A stretch of DNA of 64,000 nucleotides from contig CP103036.1 in NCBI GenBank assembly GCA_024752435.1, positions 248,001 to 312,000 on the forward strand, read 5' to 3'. The DNA is from Allantophomopsis cytisporea. Its lineage: Eukaryota > Ascomycota > Leotiomycetes > Phacidiales > Phacidiaceae. The number at the start of each line of letters is the position of its first letter. Positions within the stretch are counted from its first letter, which is position 1. Shown here one piece after another: positions 1 to 11,645 of the stretch. A program made the translations under genes and the position numbers. The notes beneath the pieces are model-generated. The model saw only the letters and a program-made list of their open reading frames with translations. It searched no databases and was not told the origin of the DNA.

Positions 1-196
1 TCCGGCCTTGCTTGCTGACAGCTAGTCCGATAGGCCATTGATCGTAGAAGTAGTGGTATTCTTCTACTTCTGGACCATAGGTTCCGGTATCGGCTCGTAC
101 GTTGTGAGGGCCGGTGGTCGTTGTCGTGTTGAGAGTTGTGTTTTGGCATGATGCTATACCGGAGAGGACAGCTGATATGATAATTGAAGACCTCAT
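1..196 (-). CDS. Secreted MRJP/yellow-like protein, N-terminal fragment
   Basis: The reverse strand opens with ATG at 196-194 and stays open to the window edge, giving 65 codons of a protein cut off by the boundary. It begins with a signal peptide (MRSSIIISAVLSGIASC), then a Thr/Asn-rich stretch, then a segment containing EEYHYFYDQWPIGLAVSKQG. The YDQWP-x-G-x-AVS-x-x-G pattern is typical of the start of the beta-propeller in fungal major-royal-jelly/yellow-like proteins, which are usually extracellular. Only the N-terminus is visible, so the family call rests on one motif; an SMP-30/gluconolactonase-type propeller is the main alternative. Confidence 0.6.
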   Translation of the reverse strand, partial: MRSSIIISAVLSGIASCQNTTLNTTTTTGPHNVRADTGTYGPEVEEYHYFYDQWPIGLAVSKQGR

Positions 197-677
197 GTTT
201 GAGTGTGAAGAGATTCAAGGATATACAAAGAAGAAGAGAGGTACTTATTGCTCGACGATAAAATGAACTATATATTACGTCGTTCTTTCTCAGGTATAGC
301 TGCATCATAGCGTACCTTACTTTGTTATATGGTACTCGGGAAGGATAATCGGCAATGCAAATCTATAAATGCTACTCGATAGTGAGTATCGCATGGATAC
401 TTGATGCACATCTTAAAGATGCTGCTTTACTCTCTTCCTAGTTCGAGATGATGACGAAATATATCCTTGTCCATTATGGATGCGGGATCCGGGAGTAGTC
501 AAACTTTCTCTGGATGCGGAGAAATACACCGTTGAACCTACTCCGTAGATACATCTTGACGACGTAACGTCGTAACGCCCCATCCGTTAGCTTATAAGGG
601 TGTAGTGGGTCATTTATTCGGAAAACATGGAGAGTACCTCGGGATGTAAATAAATTTATCAAAGCCGCCCATGACGC

Positions 678-680
<3 letters not shown>

Positions 681-714
<34 letters not shown>
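681..714. repeat. (AT)17 microsatellite
   Basis: An uninterrupted AT dinucleotide run of 34 bases in AT-rich spacer. Confidence 0.95.
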
Positions 715-716
<2 letters not shown>

Positions 717-1022
717 AATCATGTATTAGCACATGTTGCATTCAGCGTCGAATTATCGATATGTTGAAGTAGTACTCTGTAATAACCACCGTATTTCTCG
801 GTACTATATTCGGGCCAAAGATCTGAAGCCTCACCGCAGTTCAGATACGCAGCTACACGTCAACGGCATGATGAGCGCAGCTTTTGAAAATAGTCTGGCT
901 TGCGACTTCTATGTGACATAGTAAGGATATATAGACGTAATTGAAATAGAAGAGACGCTTGATAAGGAGCAAATAATGAAAAGAGATGAAGTGCTTATGT
1001 GGTTCTTTTCTGCGGATACAGA

Positions 1023-1039
1023 CTGCTGCTGCTGCTGCT
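1023..1039. repeat. (CTG)n trinucleotide run
   Basis: Short perfect CTG/CAG repeat of between five and six units, with no supported coding frame. Confidence 0.85.
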
Positions 1040-1736
1040 CGTTAATTTGTAGGTTATGCTACATGAATTGATTGAAACTAAACAGTAACAAGTTTTCCAA
1101 CAATAAAGTCTTTATTTTAAATCCCTTGGAAGACTAAGAGAAGCAAATAGTGAAAGAAATCCTTTAAGTCTGAAGTGCCCAAAACTCTCGAACTGCCACA
1201 ACGCCCAAAAGCAGAGAAAGCAAGACCCAAGTATGGTTAACTTGTTGCAGTCTGATAGCTTTCAAATTCGACAATATGATGTATGAATTGAATGCTACAA
1301 TCTAGGGTAGATATGCCGATGTTCTGCAGGGCAGATTGTATGATTTGTTCGGTATCTATGGAATACTTACAATGCTTAGGATATTTAAGGGTCCAAGATA
1401 TGTTGAGCATCCCAGAACCAGGTCTGAGTAATGCAGTATGCCGCTCTGAAGATATTCTTGAGCTTAGAGAAGTCGACTAGTTCAGGCTCAAAGGTTCATT
1501 CATAGACTGATCGATAATGTGGGCTCTTTTAGATATAAATGCCGAGGCAGTTAAGCATCTTATGATCTTCACACAACTTGCAACGTAACGGCCTGAGTGA
1601 CAGTTTTCAACTCGTGGTCTTGTACGATGCTTCGAAAAGGTTGTTGAAAGCTAAAAAAGAAGGAATGAATCGTAGAGCATATGCCTTCTTCGACGCGCGC
1701 TTCTGATCGACAGTACCTCGCTCCCTCTTCTCAAGC

Positions 1737-2641
1737 TTACAGTATTTGAAGACACCAAAAGGTGTTCTTAGGGTTGCGATAGTACTTGTACTTATACAGA
1801 CACGCTCCGAAGGACCCCGCGGTTTGATTTCGAGACGTTGTTTCCAAGCTTTGAACTTTTTGACTTTCCCGATAATTAAAAGAATTGTTTGGAGCTGGAA
1901 TTCTGACATCATCTGAAGATTTGTGGTTCGATTGAGAAGATATAAGTCGCTCTTCTATATTCCTAACAGCAGAAACGACTTTCGTCACAGATGCCTGCAA
2001 ATTAGCTTGATGGAGTTGAACCCCTTGGGCTGAATCCCTGAAAGCCATGCCGATTTCATGGAGAGTAGTATCTAGATTGGAAAGCCTATCGCAAGTGTCA
2101 TCAGTCCTACGGGACTGTATTACTACAGAAGTACTTGGTCAGGTCAGCAGTGTATGATCATAAAGTTATGTTGAGCTTACTTCAATGCAGACGTGAGAAG
2201 AAGATTCAGCTGACCAATTTTGGCGGAAAATTTTGTGCGAAAAGACTCGATGTCATTTGGCATAAGTAAAGCAAATTTTGCTTTATTTCCAAGCTCAGGT
2301 ACTTGCCCCAGTTTACGTTTCAAGGTACTCATGGAAGCATCAGGGGTATGATCACCCAGTCGTTTATCGTATGGCAGGAGTTTTGCGTGAAAAGCTGTTG
2401 CAAGTTTCTCGCAATATTCGACCATGCTCTGGACCATTTTCTCGTACTCCAAGTCGTATCCTGGTCCTCGGGGTGCATACTTGGGGCGCTCCAGTATTGT
2501 CTCGGAAAACTTGAGATCCTCAAACAACGATTTGTATTCGTCTGATGCTCCTCCACTCACCCTACACGCCTTACATATTTTGATGAGAGTTTCGATACCT
2601 GCGATAAAGTCGCCGATACCGACGCCATACGGGAAGACCAT
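1737..2641 (-). CDS. Protein with fungal STAND-type N-terminal helical domain
   Basis: Proposed as two exons: 2641-2181 and 2133-1737, with a 47-nt intron (GTAAGC donor, CTGAC branch-like site, CCAAG acceptor). The joined frame gives 285 residues. The first part starts MVFPYGVGIGDFIAGIETL and continues through a helical region ending in a segment like SFRTKFSAKIGQLNLLLTSA. This matches the amphipathic helical module that heads many fungal NACHT/ankyrin and ubiquitin-like-domain proteins ('P-x-G-x-x-x-GDFIAGI'). No nucleotide-binding or repeat domain follows before the stop at 1737, so it is a truncated relative, a stand-alone signalling module, or a model missing a further intron. Another frame continues to 1607, so the C-terminus is uncertain. 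Confidence 0.55.
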
Positions 2642-3452
2642 CGTGAAGAGAGAATTCAAAAGTGGGGTAAGCTCAGGTAAGATGACGCCTAGCAGATGGC
2701 AAGGCTGGCGGTCTCGACTTGTTACTATACTGGAAAGCGTGTAGTGGCTGAAGAACTGAATCAAAGTATGAGATTTGATGCGCTTCTCTGAATTTACTCT
2801 TCTCTGTATTTTCACAATGATAATAAAAGGAAGACTGAAGGGAAAGGCAGAGATGTGGACTCCAATGCGTCGATTGTAGGACAAGACAGACTGGTAGATG
2901 ACAGGCTACATACGTCCTTCACCTTGCAATATCCAACCAAAACTGAAGCCTTGCGCCATTCTGATACGTAGCATAGGTACATACATGCATAGATATCAAT
3001 CATACATAAGTAATTAAGTGCTGCACTTTGTGTACTAAAATTGTGACGACAAGATACCACATCCGTTCTATATTGAGAAATTTGGTGGCTTGCAGAACTC
3101 GGTTTGCTTCAAATGATTTAGAGGCTCTCTATAATTCGAATAGATTCCAAGAGCTCCACATCTTAGGAACGTTTAAATGTCAATGTGCTTCAACTGTCGT
3201 ATGTAACTATATCGTGATCAACAGTAATTGGTCAGAAATCATCTATATTTCTACAGCAATGTCTATATCACCAGAGCAATTAACAGAAGTATAAGAGAAT
3301 ATTACTAAAGGTATATTTAAATAGTTACGGGCGCTGTGCTACCAAATCAAAGGAGGGACGATTACAGGCCTGAGATAAAAGATTGAAAACCCAGAATTAC
3401 ATGAAGAGGATCAGGAAAATAAAAACCGAAGAATCATGTACCACAACACTCA
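2642..3452. other. Intergenic spacer
   Basis: Between the start of the helical-domain gene and the 3' end of the acidic repeat gene; both are on the minus strand, so it should hold the promoter of the former and terminator of the latter. No extra gene seen. Confidence 0.6.
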
Positions 3453-6400
3453 TCAAGCAAATACCCTCCTTATAAGTCCCTTGATTCCCCCACTATTCCT
3501 AGATCTCTCCTCCGCCAAACGTCGCTGCTTCCGTGCTTCGTGTCTCGCTCTACGCTCCTCCTCAGTTTCAGTCCTCAGTCCCTCCTCAATCTCCTTCTTG
3601 CGAATTTCAACTCTCTTCAATCTCTCAATTTCCTTTTCCTCTCTAGTACGCTCTGCCAACTTCTCCCTCCTCTCACCCGCCATCTTCTCCCTCTCCTTTT
3701 CAAGTCTGCCCTTGCTTGTAGCCTCAGACTTACTCATGCTCCTAGTCACCGAGTCACGGAGTGGGTTTTCCTTCTCGGACTTGTGGGAGGATCCTTGGCC
3801 ATTGGATGCGGAAGGACGGCGCCGCGTACGAGAGCTAGTGCTTGCTCGACGATCCGCCGACGAACGCGATGGAGAATGGCTTTTTTGCAGATTTGAGAAA
3901 ATAGGAATCTTGTGCACGCTTTCTCCTTTCAAATCTAGCAGTCCGGGACGAGTTGATGCTCCCTCGCTGCCGTGAGAGTGCGTAGATTTGGTGCTGCTCA
4001 ACCTCCGTGTTCGATGTCGGCGTACGCTATCCGTCTTTTGCACGCTTCCGGATCCTTCAGCAACAACTTCAGGCTCGTCTTTGGGGATCTCGGGAGCTGG
4101 CTCGTCCTTGGGTGGCTCTGGAGCAGCCTCTGGCTCCACGAGCTCAGGAGCTGGGGCTTTCTCCTTGCCCTTTTTGATTTCCAACTCCCGCTCAGCCTTC
4201 TCGGCTGTAGCTCTCTTAGCCTTACGTCGGTCATGAGCAGCCTGCTCCTCAGGCGTTCGCGTCTTCTTACCGTGAGAGCTACTGACACTTATGCCGCTGT
4301 CATGACGTTTCGTCTTCTGGGATTTGGGAGATGAAGGAGCAAAGAAATTTTTGAGTGACGAAGAGTCGCTGTTTCGGCGCTTGGAATGATTATGTGGACG
4401 CTCGTCTTGCGAACGATGCTCCTTGTCTTTGTTGGACTTGCTTGAGCGAGACGTGGAATGGCGGGACGATCTATGACGCCGTTTGTCCGTGGGAGATCCG
4501 TCCGGCATTGCTTTTTTCTCGGTCGAAGCTGCTGTTTCTGTAATCGTCTCGGGCTCTTCGACGATTGCGGTATCCGTCAAGTTCTCACCTGGAGGTGGTG
4601 TGCTTTCGGGGTCGTTAGATTGAGATTCTTCGACAGGAGCCGGTTCCTCAGTGGCAGCCGGTTCGTTGGTTTCCGTGGGAGTCGGTTCTTCAGTGACAGC
4701 CGGCTCTTCGATAGGAGCTGATTCCTCAGCAGCAGCTTGTTCTTCAGCGACAGCTGGTTCTTTGGTTTCCGCGGGAGCTGGTTCCTCAGTGGCAGCCGCT
4801 CCTTCAGTGGCAGCCGGTTCTTCTGTAGTCGGCTCCGCAACAGGAGCTGGTTCGTTGGTTTCTGCGGGAGCTGGTTCCTCAGTGGCAGCCGCTCCTTCAG
4901 TGGCAGCCGGTTCTTCTGTAGTCGGCTCCGCAACAGGAGCTGGTTCGTTGGTTTCTGCGGGAGCTGGTTCCTCAGTGGCAGCCGCTCCTTCAGTGGCAGC
5001 CGCTCCTTCAGTGGCAGCCGGTTCTTCTGTAGTCGGCTCCGCAACAGGAGCTGGTTCGTTGGTTTCTGAGGGAGCCGGTTCCTCAGTGGCAGCCGCTCCT
5101 TCAGTGGCAGCCGGTTCTTCTGTAGTCGGCTCCGCAACAGGAGCTGGTTCGTTGGTTTCTGAGGGAGCCGGTTCCTCAGTGGCAGCCGGTTCCTCAGTGG
5201 CAGCCGGTTTCTCAGTGGCAGCCAGTTCCTCAGTGGCAGCCGGTTCCTCAGTGGCAGCCGGTTCCTCAGTGGCAGCCGGTTCCTCAGTGGCAGCCGGTTC
5301 CTCAGTGGCAGCCGGTTCCTCAGTGGCAGCCGGTTCTTCAGTAGTCGGCTCCGCAACAGTAGCTGGGTCGTTGGTTTCTGCGGGAGCCGGTTCTTCAGTG
5401 ACAGCCGCTTCTTCGACAGGAGTTGATTCCTCAGTTGCAGCCGGTTCCTCAGCAACAGGTTCAGCTTCAGCTTCAGCTTGCGGCTCGCCACCACCCGTTT
5501 CTTCGCTTGATGCGCTCTCAGGTGGCGCGTCTTCACTTTTGGGTTCCTCTGATGGGTTACTTTGGTCACCTGGCTGATCACTTTGGGATTCGTCCGTCAC
5601 AGCAGCTTCGAGCTGCGCATTCTCGGTATTCGAATCCTCGTTTGCGCTGTTCCCAAGGGCCGGCTCGTCGTTTTTGGCTTCCTCAGCTGGCGAACCATCA
5701 TCTTTCGACTCTTCACTTTGGCTGCTTTCGACAACCAGGTCTTTACTTTCCCCTTCTTCGGTTGGAGGCACCACACCTTCAGCCGGAGCTGGTGGCTCTT
5801 CGCTTTTATCTTCCGAAATAGGAGCTTGATCAGAACTCGAAGAATCGCTAGCGGCGGGGACTTCAATCTGCGAATCCTCGGGAGCAGTCAGTTCGTCTGA
5901 TTCAGCCGGCTGCTCTGTGGAAACTGGTGGTTCGTTCTTGCTTTCCTCGGTTACTGGTTGCTCGCTGCTATCTGCCTTCTCTATTGGATCAGAATCTTGC
6001 GCCGGGGCTTGAGCTTCATCACTAGGAGTAGCTTCACCCTGTGACTCTTCGGAGGTTTGATTTTCAACAGGCGGATCCGCAGCTTGGATTTCATCGCCAT
6101 TGGCATTGTCACCGGAGGTTGATTCGACCAGAGCATCATCAGCCTTGTTCTCTCCCTCGACGCTCGTTGCCGTTGTAGATTCATCACTCGGTACAGACTC
6201 GCTCGGTGATGTGTCCGAGCCTTCATCCGCAGTAACGCCGGATTGCATTTCCTCGGACTTCTCTCCATCCGCTACCGGGTCCTGGTTCCCTTCAGCTGGG
6301 CTTGAATCTTGAGACGGTATTTCTGGATTGTTTTCCTTATCTTCGGATTGTCCAGCCGCCGCATCTGATGATGCTTCATCCTGGCTTGGCGCAGCAGCAT

Positions 6401-8473
6401 CGCTGACGTCTTTCTCGGATTCATCAGGCTGTTCGTTTGCGTCACCTTCCTTCTGCTCTGGCTCCTCGGATAATGCAGAACCCTCATCACTCTTTGAGCC
6501 TTGATCTTCAGCCGACGCCTGATCTCCAACTGGCTCCGCAGCGTCGGGACTGCTGCTCAGTTCCTCAGATTTGGCATCGCTAGCTACCGTATCCCCAGCG
6601 GATTCAGGGGGCTTTTCGGATGCACCATCGCCGCTTTCAACAACCGCAGCGGGCTCAATATCCTCGTCAGCCTTTTCAGTCGGTTCTGCAGCCTGTGCTG
6701 AATTCTCGCCGGATTCGGAAGTGCTTTCTGTTCTAGCCTCTTCACTTTGTGAATTTTCAGCACTTTGAGGGTTTTCTTCCGGCGTAGATTCCTCATTTGA
6801 CTGAGGATCACTTAATTCAGGCTCCTCCTTCGGCGGAGAATCACTCTCAGCCATCGCTTCCTGAGTCTCTTGAGCAGTTGATGTAGCTTCAGTCATCGGC
6901 TCGTCGCTAGAGCTATCCTTTGCTGAAGGGTCGCTAGGCGGCGTATCGACTGCCAGATTCTCCATCGAAGAATCGTTGCTATCTTCGTCAGCGACTGGAG
7001 CCGTATCTGCCGTAGTCTCGGCAGTTTGCGAAGGCTTAGAAGTATTTTCAGCAGCAGCTAGTTCTGGGGCACTTGACGTCTCCGCTGGAGCTGACTCTTG
7101 ATCGGCGCTGTCCTCGGATTTGCTTTCCGGGCTAGGCTCCGACTCCACAGGTTCCGATTCATTTGCAACGGCATCGCTGGGGGCCTTATCGCCTTCGTTC
7201 ATTTCGGGATCAGTATTCTTGTCTTCAGGGTTTGGCTCGGGATCAGTAGTTGTTTCGTCAGCCGCGCCTGCGCTTTCGCCCTCGGGAGCAGACGTCGTTT
7301 CGGGAGCCTGCTCCACAGGAACCGGCTCTGGAGCAGTGGACGCTTTGTCTGCAACAGGATCACTAGCTAGATTTGGATCTATTGGAGTGGATTCTGGTTC
7401 AGTCGCCGCGTTCTCTGAGGTTGAACTAGGATCGGAGTTCTCTCCTTCTGGAACAGACTCCGGATTGCTCTGTTCCGAAATAGGTGCGGGTTCGGCTTCC
7501 GCAGCGTTCTCAGGAACAGCCTCGGGCTCAGAGTTCTTCTCTTCTGCAGCCATTTCTGGTTTGCTTTCTTCGCTTACGGGAGGTACTGGTTCAGCAGGAT
7601 TCTCCCCAGCACCTGTGATTTCAGAGTTCGATATCCCAGCGGTAGTATCTGATTCTGGTGCCATTTCCGCCTGAACCAGTTCCGGTTCCGAAATCTTCTC
7701 CTCAGAAGGTGCTGGGATGTTAGGCGTCGGTTCCGAAGCAGGTGCAGTTTCCACGGGAGCAGATTCTGGCACTTTGTTCTCCTCAGGAGCCAGTGCTGTA
7801 ACAGCTGGCTTATTTGTCACGGAAACAGGATTTCTTGCTTTATCGTGTGACTTCTTGCCTCCCTTCGATCTCTTCTCCTTCTCTTTCTCTTTCTTCTTCT
7901 TCTTCTTTGACGATCCTTCGGCTGGTGTCTGGGATTCTGTGCTCTCCCCGTGTTTTGATTTCTTGCCTTTCTTCGCTCTCTTGTGATCGTTATCCCATTC
8001 GTCTTCTCCTGCTTCCACTGGCTCTACGGAGTGGATTTTCGGTTGCTCCAACTCCTTTTTCTGTTCTTGTGGTGAATCTATTGGATCCGATGTGCTGCTC
8101 GCTACATCTGAAGTCCGGTCAATTGGCTTCTCCGAGTCCGTATCCGATGATTCCTCTTCAGGGCTTTCGGCGAGTATCTCATTGCCATCCGGTTTTTGAG
8201 TACCGTTCTCTAATATCTGTTTAGCAGTTAGTATTCTTCATTCGTGCCATACTTCTCACCTTCACCAGCATCATCTTCTAAGGTGGCGTTCAAAGCCGCC
8301 GCCTTCTCCCTCTCTTCCTTTAATTTGGCTTCTTCTTCCTCCCATAGATCTTGTATGGTAGGTCGATATCTCGCGTCTTCTTTATTGACCACGACCTTAC
8401 TCATATCCGTCACTTCGATTGCACGCCAATCAAAATTCGACCGAATGGGACAAACAGAAACGTTCATTTCCAT
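3453..8473 (-). CDS. Large acidic, low-complexity repeat protein
   Basis: Two exons, 8473-8260 and 8209-3453, with a 50-nt intron whose 3' half holds a perfect TACTAAC branch site; together they encode 1,656 residues. The N-terminus (MEMNVSVCPIRSNFDWRA..) includes a charged helix, WEEEEAKLKEEREKAAA. A lysine patch near residue 150 (SSKKKKKKEKEKEKRSKGGK) could act as a nuclear-localisation signal. About 850 residues rich in Glu, Ser, Ala, Pro and Asp follow, then a tandem-repeat block at roughly residues 995-1265 (PAATEE units). A basic Ser/Arg-rich stretch and a charged coiled coil near 1570-1645 end the protein. No enzymatic domain is visible. The architecture looks like an intrinsically disordered scaffold; a nuclear or cytoskeletal role is inference. 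A later ATG (MSKVVVNKEDAR) is a possible alternative start. Confidence 0.85.
4630..5440 (-). repeat. In-frame coding minisatellite (18-bp and ~93-bp units)
   Basis: Inside the acidic protein gene. A basic 18-bp unit encodes PAATEE and occurs in a nearly perfect run at about 5170-5340. A larger 31-residue unit (pattern PAPxETNEPAPVAEPTTEE plus PAATEGAAATEE) recurs about four times between about 4780 and 5170, one copy carrying an extra 18-bp module. Units are nearly identical, so recent slippage or unequal exchange is likely and copy number should vary between strains. Confidence 0.9.
8210..8259 (-). other. Intron of the acidic repeat gene
   Basis: Reads GTGAGA at the donor and ATTAG at the acceptor, with TACTAAC inside. 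Using the earlier AACAG acceptor would put the downstream exon out of frame, so the ATTAG site is preferred. This joins the upstream MEMNVS exon to the long frame, which has no ATG of its own at its 5' limit. Confidence 0.7.
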
Positions 8474-11309
8474 ACTGTACTGTTTTGCACCGTAGTGTCT
8501 TCTGAATCTTCAATCCAAGCTTCAAACTTCTTTTTATTGTTTCTGTTGCCCATATTTCAAAGTGGGTGGGGAGAGATATAGAGATGTTGGTTGGAACCCA
8601 ACACCACCCGATGTGTGCTTTCAAAAAGGATAAACCGAACAAAAAGTGAGGCGTAAGAAGGGAGGGAGAGAATAGAATTCAATTGGAGGGGGTACAAAAC
8701 GCAAGATATTACCTGTACTTCAAATACCTTCACTATGGCTACAGCGATATTGTCACAGCAAGGGTACTTGGGACGCAATCCAACATGCAACCTCAATATC
8801 TTGCATATGCATCATTGGCTGACAATGATTACATCCAGTCCCGTTGAATTGTGGCGGCACTTCATTGTATCGGTTCGTAAAGCTTCAATACCGAGGGGCC
8901 AGCAAGCTACATACATAGCTGCCCAACATTCTGCACACGGCGCGGGCCTGAGGATCACGACTACAAGTAAGGAAGAAGTTTGTGGAAGGACGTTGTGGGG
9001 AATAATATGCACCTGGAATGAATTGTGAGCACCCCGTTGGCGCCTTTTAATGCAGTGGTGTTCCTGAATGGTATATAATCCTTGTCTCCCGCATCCCGTT
9101 CACCGCCGAATATGCAGATTGCACCAGATGCATTGTGTCGTGTCGCCTCGCTGTCGCCCTGTCCCGAGGGAAATCCAGCGCCAGTCGCTTGTCATTGAGT
9201 ATGATGATTGAGTTCAGTGAGGAAATAGCACCTCTAATCCTTCCACTTCCTCGAGATACAACTCGTACATCACCGATAAGATGCATTGTCCTGGGTATCA
9301 AGGATGACGAGAGATGACGAGATACTGCTCGTGACGGTTTGCATCAGGGAGATTGGGTTGCACCGGCCTCGATTATCAGGTCTGAGGAGACCGACGATCA
9401 AGCATTTTTAGACACAAACATACCAGTGATATCATTCCACGAGGAGAAGGTCAACTTGGCGGTTATCTGTTGGTACAAGTAGGAATAGGGGGTTTGCGAC
9501 TGTGCCCAAGTGTAGCAGTCTCAAACTTAAACATATATCTACATTCAAATGTAGATGATACAGACGCAGCATGCATCTATGCCCTCAAACGCTGCTATCC
9601 GTACTACCGATAAGTTGTGTGCCGTGTCCCATATTTGAAGATACACAAACAACGCATTACGAAGTACACAGTGATTGAATACTCGACGAATTGTTGGTCC
9701 CAATACATGCTGTGGTGCGAATAAGCAAGGACAATCATCATGCGGAACAATTAAGGTTGCTTCTACATGTCGAGTTACACGACTATGGACGACTGAGTCC
9801 TCCGCAATAGTACAGAATGAAGCTTACAAAATTTTGATTTTCTTTTTGATAACATAAGGTTTTCTTAAGATAAAATATGTGCATACAGGGCAAACGTACG
9901 TGCATTTCAAAGACATGAGTTCTGATCAGAACTCAAAAGCACCATTGCTCGTATTTATTACGAATTGAGACATAGCAAAGTGTAACAATTATGATATTTG
10001 AACGCCCTATCATATTGAAATCATCTAAGATGATTTCCAGTTGAGACTGCTTTGATGCCAAGGTCTCTTCCCAGTCTACAGCTATTTCGACTTACAGTCT
10101 TTGTCAGACAACGGAATTCCCGTGTCCAGAATGTCCGTTTACTCATATCTTTGGTATTCACATGTATCCCATTCTTGATATATGTGGTTCCCTCTTGTAG
10201 GAAAATCTATCTGCACGTTCTGGACAACGTGAGACCTGACTACTCCATTTGATTACAAGTGGATTCGGATTGCTTACATCCATGTCAGTCAAATGGCTTT
10301 TATCATCAAATCTCTCATCATTTTCTTGTCTCTCGTCACCATTCTGCTTTTTGAAAAAGGTCGAGCTCGTATCAGCAATAGATGGTTGATATCTAACCTA
10401 ATGCGGTGTTCCACAAGCGGCTTCTTAAATGCAGAATACGAAAGAAGCAGCAGACATATATTAGGCCTATGAGACAGCTGTTAAGCCGAGTGATCCATCC
10501 CTAAATCAATCACTGAAGGTACTTTCCAGTTATGATCGGCCAATCTTAGTGAACTCCTTTCTCTACACCAGCAATCAGCCTGCCGCCCAAATCGAACATG
10601 ACTTAGATCAAACAAAAGACAGCCAGAGATGTTGTAAAGCCCGCCGAATCAGTATGTATCAGGAGAAATACAAGAAGTATTTGTAAACAGATAGCAGATA
10701 GCTATAGGAATGCTGGGCTGTGCACAATAAACGTAGGAATGGAATGTTTGAAACAAGATGCAGGTAAAGTCACTTGAATACAAACATATAAGAAAAGTGT
10801 ACACCCTGTGAACTTCTGTCCTCCAAACCACATACCCAGTTGGTGAAACGTTCATTTTTGCAGGAGATGGCTCAAGCCAACTCAACATTCATACATTAGC
10901 TGTGAGGAGCAAAGAGCGATAGTGATATCAAAAACGGTGATGAAGCGAGCAACGATGAAGAGATAGAAGTGCAATTGAGAAGGGCGGGACGGGTAGACAA
11001 CTCTATGAGCTAAAACGATCTCTTAGCTTGCTCTATAAAAGGATCCAACAACACGTACTCAATAGCTGTCAGTATACCTCAACCTTACAGCTCCATACTG
11101 CGGAGGTGATGCCTGAAACAACAAACGTTATTGTAGTCAATTCCTAATCGATTAGCTCCTTGTCGTCATCCAAGGCATTGTCCTCATTTCAAACTTCCTC
11201 ACTGTTATGTCATTAAATCTCCAATGGCCTTGGTGTACAATTTCTCCATCCCACAAGGGAATATGTTTGCACACTTCATTTTCTCAGTTGCGTATGTTTG
11301 ACTACGATC

Positions 11310-11350
<41 letters not shown>

Positions 11351-11645
11351 CAGACGTATTGCCAACTACCATGTCGATGACAGATCTCTCCATTCGACGA
11401 AAACCCACACCCATTCCACTGATCAGGCTCATCTCTCTGCCAACTCATTCCACCATCCAAGACAATCTCACTGTTAGAATCCATTCCTTGGTTTGCATTC
11501 ACCTTGCGCTTCCAAAATCACGAATCCTTTCTCACACGTAGCATCTAATCGTAGATAAACATCATTCATACATATATGCATACATACAGCCCTCAATCAT
11601 CAAATACATCACAAAGTATATCCCAAAAAACACAACATTTCCCGT
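8474..11645. other. Gene-free spacer
   Basis: About 3.2 kb with no frame resembling a known protein on either strand. It includes the promoter of the acidic repeat gene (near 8474-8800), the 3' flank of the sedolisin, and an (AT)n tract. Confidence 0.55.
11313..11348. repeat. (AT)18 microsatellite
   Basis: Uninterrupted AT run roughly 300 bases downstream of the sedolisin stop codon. It makes the Tyr/Ile-repeat open frames seen there spurious. Confidence 0.95.

Larger units (their letters stand above)
197..1736. other. Intergenic spacer
   Basis: No convincing gene was seen between the MRJP-like gene and the helical-domain gene. It holds an (AT)n tract and a (CTG)n run, annotated separately. 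Short open frames here lack domain similarity and start context. Confidence 0.6.

Noticed and set aside
4577..5581. Open frames of over 300 codons on both strands across the PAATEE repeat
   Set aside because: A stop-free 18-bp unit keeps all its frames open; the real gene frame runs far beyond the repeat and these do not.
7120..7674. Ser/Gly/Ala-rich plus-strand frames opposite the acidic gene
   Set aside because: Antisense shadows of a low-complexity coding region without domains.
11205..11502. Frames containing Tyr-Ile repeats
   Set aside because: Translations of the AT dinucleotide microsatellite.
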